Below, piece after piece: positions 1-6,111 of a DNA stretch of 12,629 bases. How positions within the stretch are numbered: the stretch's first letter is position 1; each line of letters opens with the position of its first letter. The notes beneath the pieces are model-generated. The model searched no databases and was not told where the DNA came from. It worked only from the letters and a program-made list of their open reading frames with translations. This stretch comes from Clostridia bacterium (GTDB lineage: Bacteria; Bacillota; Clostridia; Oscillospirales; Acutalibacteraceae): NCBI GenBank assembly GCA_900766945.1, contig CAAFXD010000168.1, positions 1 through 12,629 on the forward strand, given 5' to 3'. A program made the position numbers and the translations under genes.

Positions 1-32
1 AATAAACCGATAAACGGGACGGAGGGTATACG

Positions 33-992
33 ATGAAAACCAGAGGGCTTGCGGATTTTCGCGCAGAACATAATATTTGGCGCAAGGATTTGGCGGAAGA
101 ACTTCACTTGCGTGAGGGGGAGCTGGAACGCTTGGAGCTGACGGGCGAGGTGCCCGAAACGGTGGCGCAGTTTTTGACGGAAAAATATGCGCTTCCCGAA
201 AACTATTTTACCGAAGATATCGAGCGTGCGGCTGTGCTCGCCGCGGCGGCAGAACGGTACGAGCCGAAAAATCCGTTTGCGTACTTTTTAAAAGTCGGAT
301 TTATCTGGGAATTGTTGGTGGGATTGGCGTTTTATCTCCTGACCTTGCCGTCGGCGATTTCTGTTTTTTTAAACGATACAGTCAGTGTCAATTTAACCGT
401 GATAGAAACGGTTTGTCTTGGTATTGTCAATATTGTTGCAGGCATTTACCTCGGCTCGCACATTATCAAAAAGACCAATTTTCGCGGCAGTATTGCCGAC
501 TATGAATTTCTATATCCGTATTTGCCGGGGGTTGTCGGCGGTTTGCTTACCGGTCTGCTTCTCCACCCGGCGCAACTCTTGGTCGATGCCGATTCGACAT
601 GGAATTTGGCTTCATCCGTTGTGTTGAATTTCACTTTTTCGTTACTCAGTGCGGCAATGGGAATTATCTTTTTAGCCTTTTTGTTAGACACTGCCGCGCG
701 TGCGGACGGGGCAGGAAAAGACAAGCGCCTGAAAATTCTGTGCGCCGTTGTGTTGGCTTCAAAATGCTTTTCGTATCTTGGGCTTATCATACGCGGTTCC
801 TTTTTTGAAGCAGACCTGCTTTCTTGGGTTAACCGCGTGCTGTCTCTCCTTTTGTTGCTTGCAGTATTATACGGTGTACTGTTCGGTATAAAGAAAAATC
901 CGCGCTTCAAAACGCTGTGGCTGACCGTTTTGCCGATTTTGGCTTTGGCTGAGCCGACGGTATTTGCCGTTATTGATACTTTGACAGCGTAA
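33..992 (+). CDS. Membrane protein with N-terminal XRE-like HTH domain (paralogue 1)
   Basis: Encodes 319 residues. Residues 1-60 look like a degenerate XRE/Cro-type helix-turn-helix: a LADFR start, LAEELHL, an E-rich recognition-helix region and a final YALPENYF, as seen in XRE domains. From about residue 88 the protein is strongly hydrophobic, with roughly six membrane segments (about 88-112, 122-144, 164-184, 194-218, 233-254, 263-286, perhaps also 293-313). Basic loops KKTNFRG (146-152) and KDKRLK (229-234) would favour the cytosol. ATG at 33 is chosen because GGAGGG (21-26) lies 6 nt upstream. The next gene is a clear paralogue, 35-41 nt downstream, followed by a LytTR/GHKL two-component pair. 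A role as a membrane-tethered regulator or sensor partner of that pair is inference; the HTH may no longer bind DNA. I do not recognise a named family. The reading frame upstream of the ATG is open from base 1 to a TGA at 34-36, so an upstream gene could end in an ATGA overlap here. Confidence 0.85.
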   Translation: MKTRGLADFRAEHNIWRKDLAEELHLREGELERLELTGEVPETVAQFLTEKYALPENYFTEDIERAAVLAAAAERYEPKNPFAYFLKVGFIWELLVGLAFYLLTLPSAISVFLNDTVSVNLTVIETVCLGIVNIVAGIYLGSHIIKKTNFRGSIADYEFLYPYLPGVVGGLLTGLLLHPAQLLVDADSTWNLASSVVLNFTFSLLSAAMGIIFLAFLLDTAARADGAGKDKRLKILCAVVLASKCFSYLGLIIRGSFFEADLLSWVNRVLSLLLLLAVLYGVLFGIKKNPRFKTLWLTVLPILALAEPTVFAVIDTLTA

Positions 993-1033
993 TTGTATTT
1001 GCTGCTTTTACAGAGATATAGGGGGAATTGTAT

Positions 1034-1981
1034 ATGCGTACAAGAGGACTTGCGGATTTCCGCGTAGAATATAATGTTTGGCGTGAGCATTTGGCAGAAG
1101 ATTTGCATATGACCGAGCAAGAGGTCGAGCAGTTGGAACAGTCGGGTGTTGTTCCTGAAACCGCCGTGCCGATTTTAACCGAAGCCTACGGGTTGCCTGC
1201 CGATTATTTTACTGAGGATTTGGACGCTTTGGCAATACAGGAACCTGTAAATATCCCGAAAAAACCGTTCGCCTACTTTTACAAAGTATCGTTTGTCTAT
1301 CAACTTCTTTTTGCGCTGATTGCCTCTGTGCTGATTACATCACTTGTAGCCGTTTCCTTAGAAGACATTGCAAGTAATGCGGTGATTACAGCGGTAACGG
1401 CGGTCTTGTCTTGCGCGGTTGAAATTCTTGCAGGGATTTGCCTGAGCGCGTACATACTGAAAAAAACAGGTTTTCGCGGAAAGATTGCCGAGTTTAAATT
1501 CTTGTATTTGTATTTGTCCGGGAATGCCGTTGCAGTGCTTTCGACGCTGATGCAAAATCTCAATGTAACGGTCAAAGAAAATGTTTCGAGTTTGCCGATG
1601 GGCGCCGTGTTCGGCTATTTGGCGGTGCTTTGGCTTTTTGTATTTCTGAATCCGCTTGCCATGGCGTATTTGCTGGATGCCGCCGCGCGAACCGACGCAC
1701 AAGAACAAAACAAACGGCTAAAAATACTGTCTTTGGTGATTTTGGCTTCGGTGGTGCTGTCCTATGTTGTGCGCCTGATAGACGGCAGCTTATTCTTGCA
1801 GTCTGCTTTGGAGTGGATTAGTTGTGCGCTGTCCGTCCTTTTACTGCTTGCGGTGCTGTACGGCGTGCTGTTCGGTGTCCGAAAAAATCCGCGTTTCAAA
1901 ACGCTGTGGCTTACCGTTTTGCCGATTTTGGCTATGGCTGAGCCGACGGTATTTGCCGTTATCGATACCTTGATGGGTTGA
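1034..1981 (+). CDS. Membrane protein with N-terminal XRE-like HTH domain (paralogue 2)
   Basis: Encodes 315 residues, paralogous along its whole length to the gene at 33-992. It has the same HTH-like N-terminus (TRGLADFR, LAEDLHM, YGLPADYFTED) and the same membrane topology. Shared landmarks are KKTGFRG (144-150), LLDAAAR (213-219), KRLKIL (227-232) and the block from KNPRF (284-288) to AVIDTL (308-313). The middle of the two proteins is only weakly similar, while the last ~30 codons are almost identical even in DNA. A TTG at 1028 is in frame, but ATG at 1034 is preferred because GGGGGA (1021-1026) sits 7 nt before it. The stop is 25 nt before the response regulator start, so co-transcription with the two-component genes is likely. 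Function is unknown; a membrane-bound regulator is inferred from the domain layout only. Confidence 0.85.
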   Translation: MRTRGLADFRVEYNVWREHLAEDLHMTEQEVEQLEQSGVVPETAVPILTEAYGLPADYFTEDLDALAIQEPVNIPKKPFAYFYKVSFVYQLLFALIASVLITSLVAVSLEDIASNAVITAVTAVLSCAVEILAGICLSAYILKKTGFRGKIAEFKFLYLYLSGNAVAVLSTLMQNLNVTVKENVSSLPMGAVFGYLAVLWLFVFLNPLAMAYLLDAAARTDAQEQNKRLKILSLVILASVVLSYVVRLIDGSLFLQSALEWISCALSVLLLLAVLYGVLFGVRKNPRFKTLWLTVLPILAMAEPTVFAVIDTLMG

Positions 1982-2006
1982 GTGAAAAAGAGGGGAGGGA
2001 AACCGT

Positions 2007-2717
2007 ATGCTGTCCGTTGCCATTTGTGATGATGAACCGCTTGTGCGCAAAGAGATTGCCGACCTTACCGCGTCCTATTTTGCCCGTGCGGACATTGACG
2101 GGCACCTGACGGAATTCCCCGACGGTGAAACGCTCGTTGCCGCTTACAAAAACGGCACGGCGGATTTTCAAATCGTCTTTTTAGACATCAAAATGCAGGG
2201 GATAAACGGTATTTCCGCCGCAAAACAACTGCGCGAATATGACGAAAACGCGCTGATTGTATTTATTACCTCGTCGGCGGAATATGTGTTTCGCGGGTAT
2301 GAGGTGAAAGCGTTTCGCTACATCTTAAAAACCGAATTACAGCACGCATTCCGTAAAGTGTTGGAGGAGTGCGTGGCAGAACTTGCCGCCGCCCCGCAGA
2401 AAATGTTTACCTTTCACGCCGATACGCGTGACATTACCGTGTACCTTGCCGACATTCTGTATTTTGAAAGCAGCCGTCGGCAGATTACCGTGCACTTGAA
2501 AAATGAGGAGTATACCTTTTACGGGAAATTAGACGCGTTGGAAAAAGACCTTGCCGACCGCGATTTTGTGCGCTGTCATCAGAGTTTTTTGGTCAACGCC
2601 AAGCAAATCAAATCCGTGCAAAGCGACGCGCTGACCTTGCGCTCTGGCGAAACTTTACCCGTCAGCCGCAGTCGCCGCGAAGCGGTGCGCAAAGCGTCGC
2701 TGTGGGCGATGCGCTGA
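2007..2717 (+). CDS. LytTR-family response regulator (AgrA/LytR-like)
   Basis: 236 residues, a normal length for this class. The receiver domain covers about residues 1-120, with the acidic pair D8-D9, the phospho-acceptor D60 in VFLDIKM, T88/S89 after strand 4, and K108 at the position of the conserved lysine. A LytTR DNA-binding domain covers about 130-232 (ILYFESSRRQITVH, FVRCHQSFLVNAKQI, LPVSRSRR are typical landmarks). Phosphorylation by the adjacent GHKL kinase should control binding to LytTR-type direct repeats; this is family knowledge. GGGGAGGG (about 1991-1998) precedes the ATG. The stop is 14 nt before the kinase ATG, which indicates one operon. The locus resembles agr-type pairs, but I found no AgrD-like peptide or AgrB protease here, so the signal is unlikely to be a cyclic peptide made from this window. 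Targets are unknown. Confidence 0.93.
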   Translation: MLSVAICDDEPLVRKEIADLTASYFARADIDGHLTEFPDGETLVAAYKNGTADFQIVFLDIKMQGINGISAAKQLREYDENALIVFITSSAEYVFRGYEVKAFRYILKTELQHAFRKVLEECVAELAAAPQKMFTFHADTRDITVYLADILYFESSRRQITVHLKNEEYTFYGKLDALEKDLADRDFVRCHQSFLVNAKQIKSVQSDALTLRSGETLPVSRSRREAVRKASLWAMR

Positions 2718-2731
2718 AAGGGGAGAAAGCC

Positions 2732-4060
2732 ATGTTTGAAACCGTATTATTTAATGCAGTAAAGGCGCTGTCCTCGGGTTTTGAAATGGTGTTCGCCTTT
2801 ATTCTGCTTTCGCGGTTTTTTACCAAAAAATATGACAGTCCCTGGCCGCAGCGCATTGCATTTTTGCTGTCGGCGGGGACGCTTTTTGTGTTGCAGGAGG
2901 TCGGCTACGCGGGCGAAGTGAAACTGCTTGCCGAGTTTTTATGGATTTTGGTGATTTCCTTTGTCCTATATACCGGCAAAAAGCGTGACCGCGTGGTGTT
3001 TTTGGCGGCATTTTTGCTGATGCTCGCCCTTTCGGATATTCTGTCGGTGTTCATATTGTCCTGGGTGCGTGAGCGCGCGCCGTTCTTGGCGGGCGACAGT
3101 TTCTATTTCCGCTTGGTCAGTTTCGAGTTGCCGTATTTGATTATGCTTGCCGTGGTGCTGTTGTTCAGTATGTTTATCCGCCGAAAGCAAGAGCATATCG
3201 CGTTTCGCTATTGGGTAATGCTTTTGGCGGTGCCTGTGGTGGCACTCGTCACGCTGACGGTGTTCCAATACGCGCTCGAAAATTTGCCCGACAACCGCGA
3301 AATGCACACCTATATCTATATTTCCGCGGCAGGGCTTTTGTTTATCACCGTTTTGGTATTCACGCTGTTTTCAAAGCTCCAAAACCAACTAACCATTGTG
3401 CACGACAACCGCGACCTGAAAATGCAAATGGATTTACAGCGGCAGTCGGTGGAAAAAATGGAAAATGCCTACAACCACACACGCGAATTGCGCCACGATA
3501 TGAAAAATCATATGGTGGCTTTGCGCGGGCTTTTGCAAAAAGGCGACACTGACGCGGCGCTGTCGTACCTGCAAACCATGCAAAGCGATATGGAAGACGC
3601 GACCTACTTTGCCGTAACGGGCAATACCGCCGTGGATGCGATTTTAAACGAAAAACTCTTGACCGCCCAACATCAGCAAACCAATTTGCGCTTTGATGCC
3701 GATTCTTTGAGAGAATGCCCCGCAAAGCCGATGGATTTGTGCATTATTCTGAGCAATGCCCTCGATAACGCCTTAGAGGCATGCGCCAAAATCGAGGACG
3801 AGCAAGAACGCGTGATTACCTTAAAAATCCGCGCCGATGAAGACGCTGTTGTGCTGTCCGTGCAAAATCCCGTGGCGAAAATGCCGAAAAAGCGCGGGGC
3901 AACATACCTTTCCGACAAGCTCGACCGCGAAAATCACGGTTTGGGGCTTTTGAGCATTCGCACCACCGCCGAAAAATACAACGGCGAAGTGCTCGCGGAA
4001 TGTGAAAATAACGAATTTACCTTGCTTGTCCGTTTGCATTTTGCAAAAAAGAACGGCTAA
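2732..4060 (+). CDS. Sensor histidine kinase, GHKL type (AgrC-like)
   Basis: 442 residues from ATG 2732. An in-frame GTG at 2702 overlaps the regulator gene, but AAAGGGGAG (2717-2725) lies 6 nt before the ATG, so 2732 is chosen. The N-terminal half carries six or seven membrane helices (about 5-28, 42-58, 65-82, 88-110, 129-148, 158-178, 192-213), then a likely coiled coil (about 213-250). The dimerisation/phospho-acceptor motif RELRHDMKNH places the phosphorylated histidine at H255. The ATPase domain has the N box SNALDN (N342, N346) and the G box NHGLGL (G403, G405) near the C-terminus. These features place it with the GHKL kinases that pair with LytTR regulators, such as the one directly upstream. 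The membrane half has no recognisable extracellular sensor domain, so sensing is probably intramembrane; the neighbouring HTH membrane proteins are candidate partners. The signal is unknown. Confidence 0.93.
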   Translation: MFETVLFNAVKALSSGFEMVFAFILLSRFFTKKYDSPWPQRIAFLLSAGTLFVLQEVGYAGEVKLLAEFLWILVISFVLYTGKKRDRVVFLAAFLLMLALSDILSVFILSWVRERAPFLAGDSFYFRLVSFELPYLIMLAVVLLFSMFIRRKQEHIAFRYWVMLLAVPVVALVTLTVFQYALENLPDNREMHTYIYISAAGLLFITVLVFTLFSKLQNQLTIVHDNRDLKMQMDLQRQSVEKMENAYNHTRELRHDMKNHMVALRGLLQKGDTDAALSYLQTMQSDMEDATYFAVTGNTAVDAILNEKLLTAQHQQTNLRFDADSLRECPAKPMDLCIILSNALDNALEACAKIEDEQERVITLKIRADEDAVVLSVQNPVAKMPKKRGATYLSDKLDRENHGLGLLSIRTTAEKYNGEVLAECENNEFTLLVRLHFAKKNG

Positions 4061-4064
4061 ACCC

Positions 4065-4082
4065 TACAAAAAGTTACAAAAA
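4065..4082 (+). repeat. Tandem 10-bp-spaced direct repeat TACAAAAA
   Basis: TACAAAAA occurs at 4065-4072 and again at 4075-4082, exactly one helical turn apart, just after the kinase stop codon and upstream of the hairpin and the 158-residue membrane gene. Spacing of one turn suits a protein bound to one face of the DNA, so this could be an operator for the local regulator. It does not match the LytTR consensus well, and A-rich DNA produces such repeats by chance. Confidence 0.3.
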
Positions 4083-4119
4083 ATCAACCAAAAATGACAT
4101 TTCCGAAATATTTTCAGAA

Positions 4120-4162
4120 AAAAGTGCTATTGTTTAGGTGGAAACCAAACAACAGCACTTTT
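4120..4162 (+). terminator. Long hairpin, likely terminator or attenuator after the kinase gene
   Basis: The arms 4120-4139 and 4144-4162 pair over about 19 bp (AAAAGTGCT against AGCACTTTT, then TTGTTT against AAACAA, then GGT against ACC), with one A-C mismatch, one bulged A and a GGAA loop. The 3' side runs into TTTTCGGTTTTT, which serves as an interrupted U tract. This fits an intrinsic terminator for the HTH-regulator-kinase transcript. Because the next gene starts only 22 nt later, its mRNA must either read through this hairpin or begin inside it, so it may act as an attenuator. The ribosome binding site of the next gene (4171-4175) lies just outside the stem. Confidence 0.65.
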
Positions 4163-4184
4163 CGGTTTTTGGAGGATGATTTCG

Positions 4185-4661
4185 ATGAAGAAAGACGATG
4201 TAAACGCGGATACAAATTGGACGGAAACATATCATTTTTGGCGTAACTTTGCGGCGGCAACGGTTTTGTTTATTCTGTATTATATTGCCTTGTTTGCGTT
4301 GCTGGGCGGCGTATTTTCGGCGTTTCAATCTACGGCATCTCTGCTCCTCGGCGGCGTGGCGGTTGCGGTGGCTGTGCTGTTTGCCGCGTGTTTGCTCGGT
4401 GGCTTTGAGATTGACGGTGACGATTACATTTTCCCCATTCTTTTGGCAGGCGTCGCTGTGTTTTTGATTGCGCTGGCAGCAGACCGCATTTATCCGGATT
4501 CACTTGCGATACTGGGTGTGGGCGCTGTTTATTACAGTGCGATTGCAGAGGCCGCGGGCGCGTCGATGCCGATTGTCGTCGGGGCTTCCCTTGTCAGCGC
4601 ATTGATACCGCCGCTGTCTATATTCGGTGGATTTCTACTGAAACGGAGGATAAAACAATGA
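4185..4661 (+). CDS. Small multipass membrane protein, unknown function (158 aa)
   Basis: After a polar N-terminus (MKKDDVNADTNWTETYHFW) there are about five hydrophobic segments (roughly 22-45, 48-70, 82-100, 104-124, 128-152) and a basic tail LKRRIKQ. An acidic loop EIDGDD (75-80) separates segments 2 and 3. I recognise no family. ATG 4185 is preferred over ATG 4176 because GGAGG (4171-4175) abuts the earlier ATG but stands 9 nt from the later one. The stop overlaps the next gene's start by ATGA (4658-4661), so the two are translationally coupled. It is the first of three small membrane proteins downstream of the two-component genes and could be their output target or part of a membrane complex; that is inference. 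Confidence 0.8.
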   Translation: MKKDDVNADTNWTETYHFWRNFAAATVLFILYYIALFALLGGVFSAFQSTASLLLGGVAVAVAVLFAACLLGGFEIDGDDYIFPILLAGVAVFLIALAADRIYPDSLAILGVGAVYYSAIAEAAGASMPIVVGASLVSALIPPLSIFGGFLLKRRIKQ

Positions 4662-5188
4662 ACGGAAAAACTGTTTTGAAAAACAGTGCCGCCGCATTTT
4701 TGACTTGGGGTATTGCCGACCTGCTTTGCGCGCTGGCATATATGCTGTTTAATCTATACGGCGGCATTTGCGGCGGCGGTGCGGGATATGTGTTGGCTGT
4801 TGTGACGGTGCTTATTTTGACCGCCGTGCCGTATTTGTGTGCATTTCTTGCGGGCAGAACGCTGTCCCGAAAAAGCGGCAGCCGCGCGTTTGATTTTTTG
4901 TCTTGCAGTATTCCGTTTTTCTTGCTTTTCGCCGTGCGCGCGTTGCTGTTGTTCGGGATGTATTCGCATATTTTATCGGCAAACGAATGGGAAACCGTTG
5001 CTATGTTTTTGCAATATACCCCGACCACTTTCTTGTTTTTGTATTTTTCCGAAGCGTTTTTGCCGTTTATGCACCATTCCGTAACAGTTACGGAATCCTT
5101 TTCGGTGCAGACGGTTACGGCTTTACTTCCCGCCGTTTTGTTCTTTGTCGGTATGTGCTTGCACGAAAAAGAAGATGCGGAGGAATGA
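4658..5188 (+). CDS. Small multipass membrane protein, unknown function (176 aa)
   Basis: 176 residues with about four or five membrane segments (roughly 10-37, 43-66, 77-102, 112-130, 148-166) and a charged C-terminus (HEKEDAEE). The start at 4658 overlaps the preceding stop (ATGA) and is served by CGGAGGA at 4644-4650. It resembles the next, frame-disrupted gene in layout: an LKN start, a paired hydrophobic N-terminus, a late aromatic-rich membrane segment, and a final membrane helix of FVGMCLHEKE type against FIGMQTRQPD. The two are probably distant paralogues. No catalytic motif or known family was recognised. The location suggests a membrane assembly made with its neighbours under control of the upstream regulator, but nothing in the sequence proves a role. 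Confidence 0.8.
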   Translation: MNGKTVLKNSAAAFLTWGIADLLCALAYMLFNLYGGICGGGAGYVLAVVTVLILTAVPYLCAFLAGRTLSRKSGSRAFDFLSCSIPFFLLFAVRALLLFGMYSHILSANEWETVAMFLQYTPTTFLFLYFSEAFLPFMHHSVTVTESFSVQTVTALLPAVLFFVGMCLHEKEDAEE

Positions 5189-5190
5189 AT

Positions 5191-5786
5191 ATGACACGGA
5201 TTTTAAAAAACGGCTTACTCGCAAGTTTCTTTTGGCTTTGCTATCACTTTATTTTCAGTATGCTCTCGATTGTATTCGGTTTGGCAATTACCGAATACTG
5301 CTTAGCGTCGCTCAACTCCATGACGGATGCGTACGATGCCGAACCAAGCGGAAAAAAAGAAATTCTCCTTTTGTTTTCTGCCTTTCTGCTGTTGGTTGTT
5401 TTGGGACTTGTTGTCCTGTTTTTTGTCGGGAAACACTGTTTGTATCGCGTAACGAACACGGCGTTGGGTTTTCTTTCCCTGCTTTTGTTTTATCCGCTGA
5501 TTTTGGCCTTGAATGATTTTTGGATGGAAACGGATTTTTTTCGCTTGCCACTTGGTTTTTCAGCATTTGCCAAAATACGGTGTTTGCGTATTATGAGTTG
5601 ACATGGCAAATCGGAACGGTGTTTGACAGTACACTGTTCAGAGTATTTGAAACGTGTACGGATTCTTTCTTAGCCAACGCGATATTGTTCCTTGTGCCGT
5701 ATCTTGCAATGTTTATCGGTATGCAAACGCGTCAGCCTGACAGCAAGCGTGAAAATAGCCACGCTGACACAATATCGGAATCATAA
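5191..5786 (+). pseudogene. Small membrane protein gene interrupted by a -1 frame change (198 aa if joined)
   Basis: The frame starting at ATG 5191 (GGAGG at 5179-5183, 7 nt upstream) encodes membrane segments at about 10-34, 57-80 and 88-107. Past residue F117 it would end after a poor tail at 5601 (136 aa). Reading -1 from the T7 tract at 5535-5541 continues as SLATWFFSICQNTVFAYY and runs to the stop at 5784-5786. That adds 81 residues, including a hydrophobic helix ILFLVPYLAMFIGM and a polar tail, and makes a 198-residue protein that matches the layout of the 176-residue neighbour. I infer that the two frames are one gene. The cause could be loss of one T from an original T8, a sequencing error, phase variation, or programmed -1 frameshifting on the slippery run. 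An ATG at 5185 is in frame but too close to the ribosome binding site. Function unknown. Confidence 0.7.
5535..5541 (+). other. T7 slippery run at the frame change
   Basis: In the upstream frame the run reads T-TTT-TTT, which has the X-XXY-YYZ form of a -1 slippery heptamer, and a -1 slip here joins the two halves of the membrane gene exactly. I saw no Shine-Dalgarno-like stimulator at the usual distance upstream and no strong stem directly downstream, so an indel in the homopolymer is at least as likely as programmed frameshifting. Confidence 0.55.
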
Positions 5787-5836
5787 AACAAATCACAACG
5801 GGCGTGGAAATCCGCCGCTGCGCGAAAACCATTGCG

Positions 5837-5905
5837 TGTATAAGGGCGCTTCACGAAGCACCCGCGGCGGGGGCTTGCCCTCGCCGCCGGTACGCTCTCT
5901 TCCTA
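5837..5905. repeat. GC-rich hairpin repeat unit
   Basis: Two hairpins stand side by side. A small one is GCTTC-AC-GAAGC (5848-5859). A strong one has 11-bp arms 5864-5874 and 5877-5887 and a TT centre, with a single G-T pair. Neither has a T tract. The layout (GTATAAGGGCGC, a small palindrome, CACCCGCGG, a second palindrome) resembles palindromic interspersed repeats seen in many Clostridia genomes. That similarity is from memory, not from a search. Confidence 0.5.
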
Positions 5906-5947
5906 TAACACCGCCGAGTAGGGAACGGTTTTGATGCAAATAAAAAA

Positions 5948-6029
5948 TGTCATCCTGCGCGAAGCGAAGGATCTCAAAAGAAAAAATGTATCGAAAACGA
6001 GATTCTTCGCCTAACGGCTCAGAATGACA
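5948..6029. repeat. Palindromic interspersed repeat (GTCATTCTGAGCGAAG type)
   Basis: The inverted arms are TGTCATCCTGCGCGAAGCGA (5948-5967), continuing through AGGATCTC to 5975, and a right arm 5999-6029 ending AGAATGACA. They pair with a few mismatches around an A-rich centre (5976-5998). Translated on the minus strand it gives the HSEPLGEESRF / EILRFAQDD signature, a well-known source of false ORFs from this repeat class in many bacterial phyla. The arms make a non-autonomous mobile or REP-like element plausible; I see no target-site duplication. Confidence 0.7.
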
Positions 6030-6036
6030 AGGGAGA

Positions 6037-6062
6037 AACGGGCGAACGCGGTTTGCCACTAC
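6037..6062. repeat. Short palindrome in the intergenic repeat cluster
   Basis: GGCGAAC-GCG-GTTTGCC (6041-6057) forms a 7-bp stem with one G-T pair, flanked by ACGG and ACTACG. Its form recalls GTAGGGGCGAACGCGGTTCGCC-type interspersed palindromes of Clostridia. Together with the two units to its left it fills the gene-free region 5787-6068. I see no RNA gene or ORF in that stretch that stands apart from these repeats. Confidence 0.4.
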
Positions 6063-6068
6063 GACAAA

Positions 6069-6094
6069 CCCCCGCCTTTTTAGAAAGGCGGGGG
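6069..6094 (-). terminator. Intrinsic terminator of the CNNM/CBS gene
   Basis: A perfect 11-bp stem, CCCCCGCCTTT (6069-6079) with AAAGGCGGGGG (6084-6094) and a TTAG loop, lies 18 nt past the minus-strand stop codon. In the minus direction it is followed by TTTGTCGT, a short U tract. On the plus side a looser ATTTT follows, so weak bidirectional action towards transcripts from the left is possible. Confidence 0.8.
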
Positions 6095-6111
6095 TGAAAT
6101 TTTCATACAAT

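Noticed and set aside
1..36. Possible 3' tail of an upstream gene, open in frame 1 and ending at TGA 34-36 in an ATGA overlap
   Set aside because: Only 11 codons are visible, too few to tell a gene end from chance, although ATGA overlap also occurs at 4658.
500..1120. 206-codon minus-strand open frame opposite the first HTH membrane gene
   Set aside because: It lies across two clear plus-strand genes with good ribosome binding sites and has no family-like features; it is a shadow frame.
3211..3552. Plus-strand 113-codon frame inside the kinase gene
   Set aside because: It overlaps the membrane and phospho-acceptor coding part of the kinase in another frame and has no ribosome binding site.
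4094..4246. Short plus-strand frame beginning MTFPKYFQKK, considered as a signal peptide gene near the two-component pair
   Set aside because: No ribosome binding site precedes it, it runs through the hairpin, and it overlaps the next gene in another frame.
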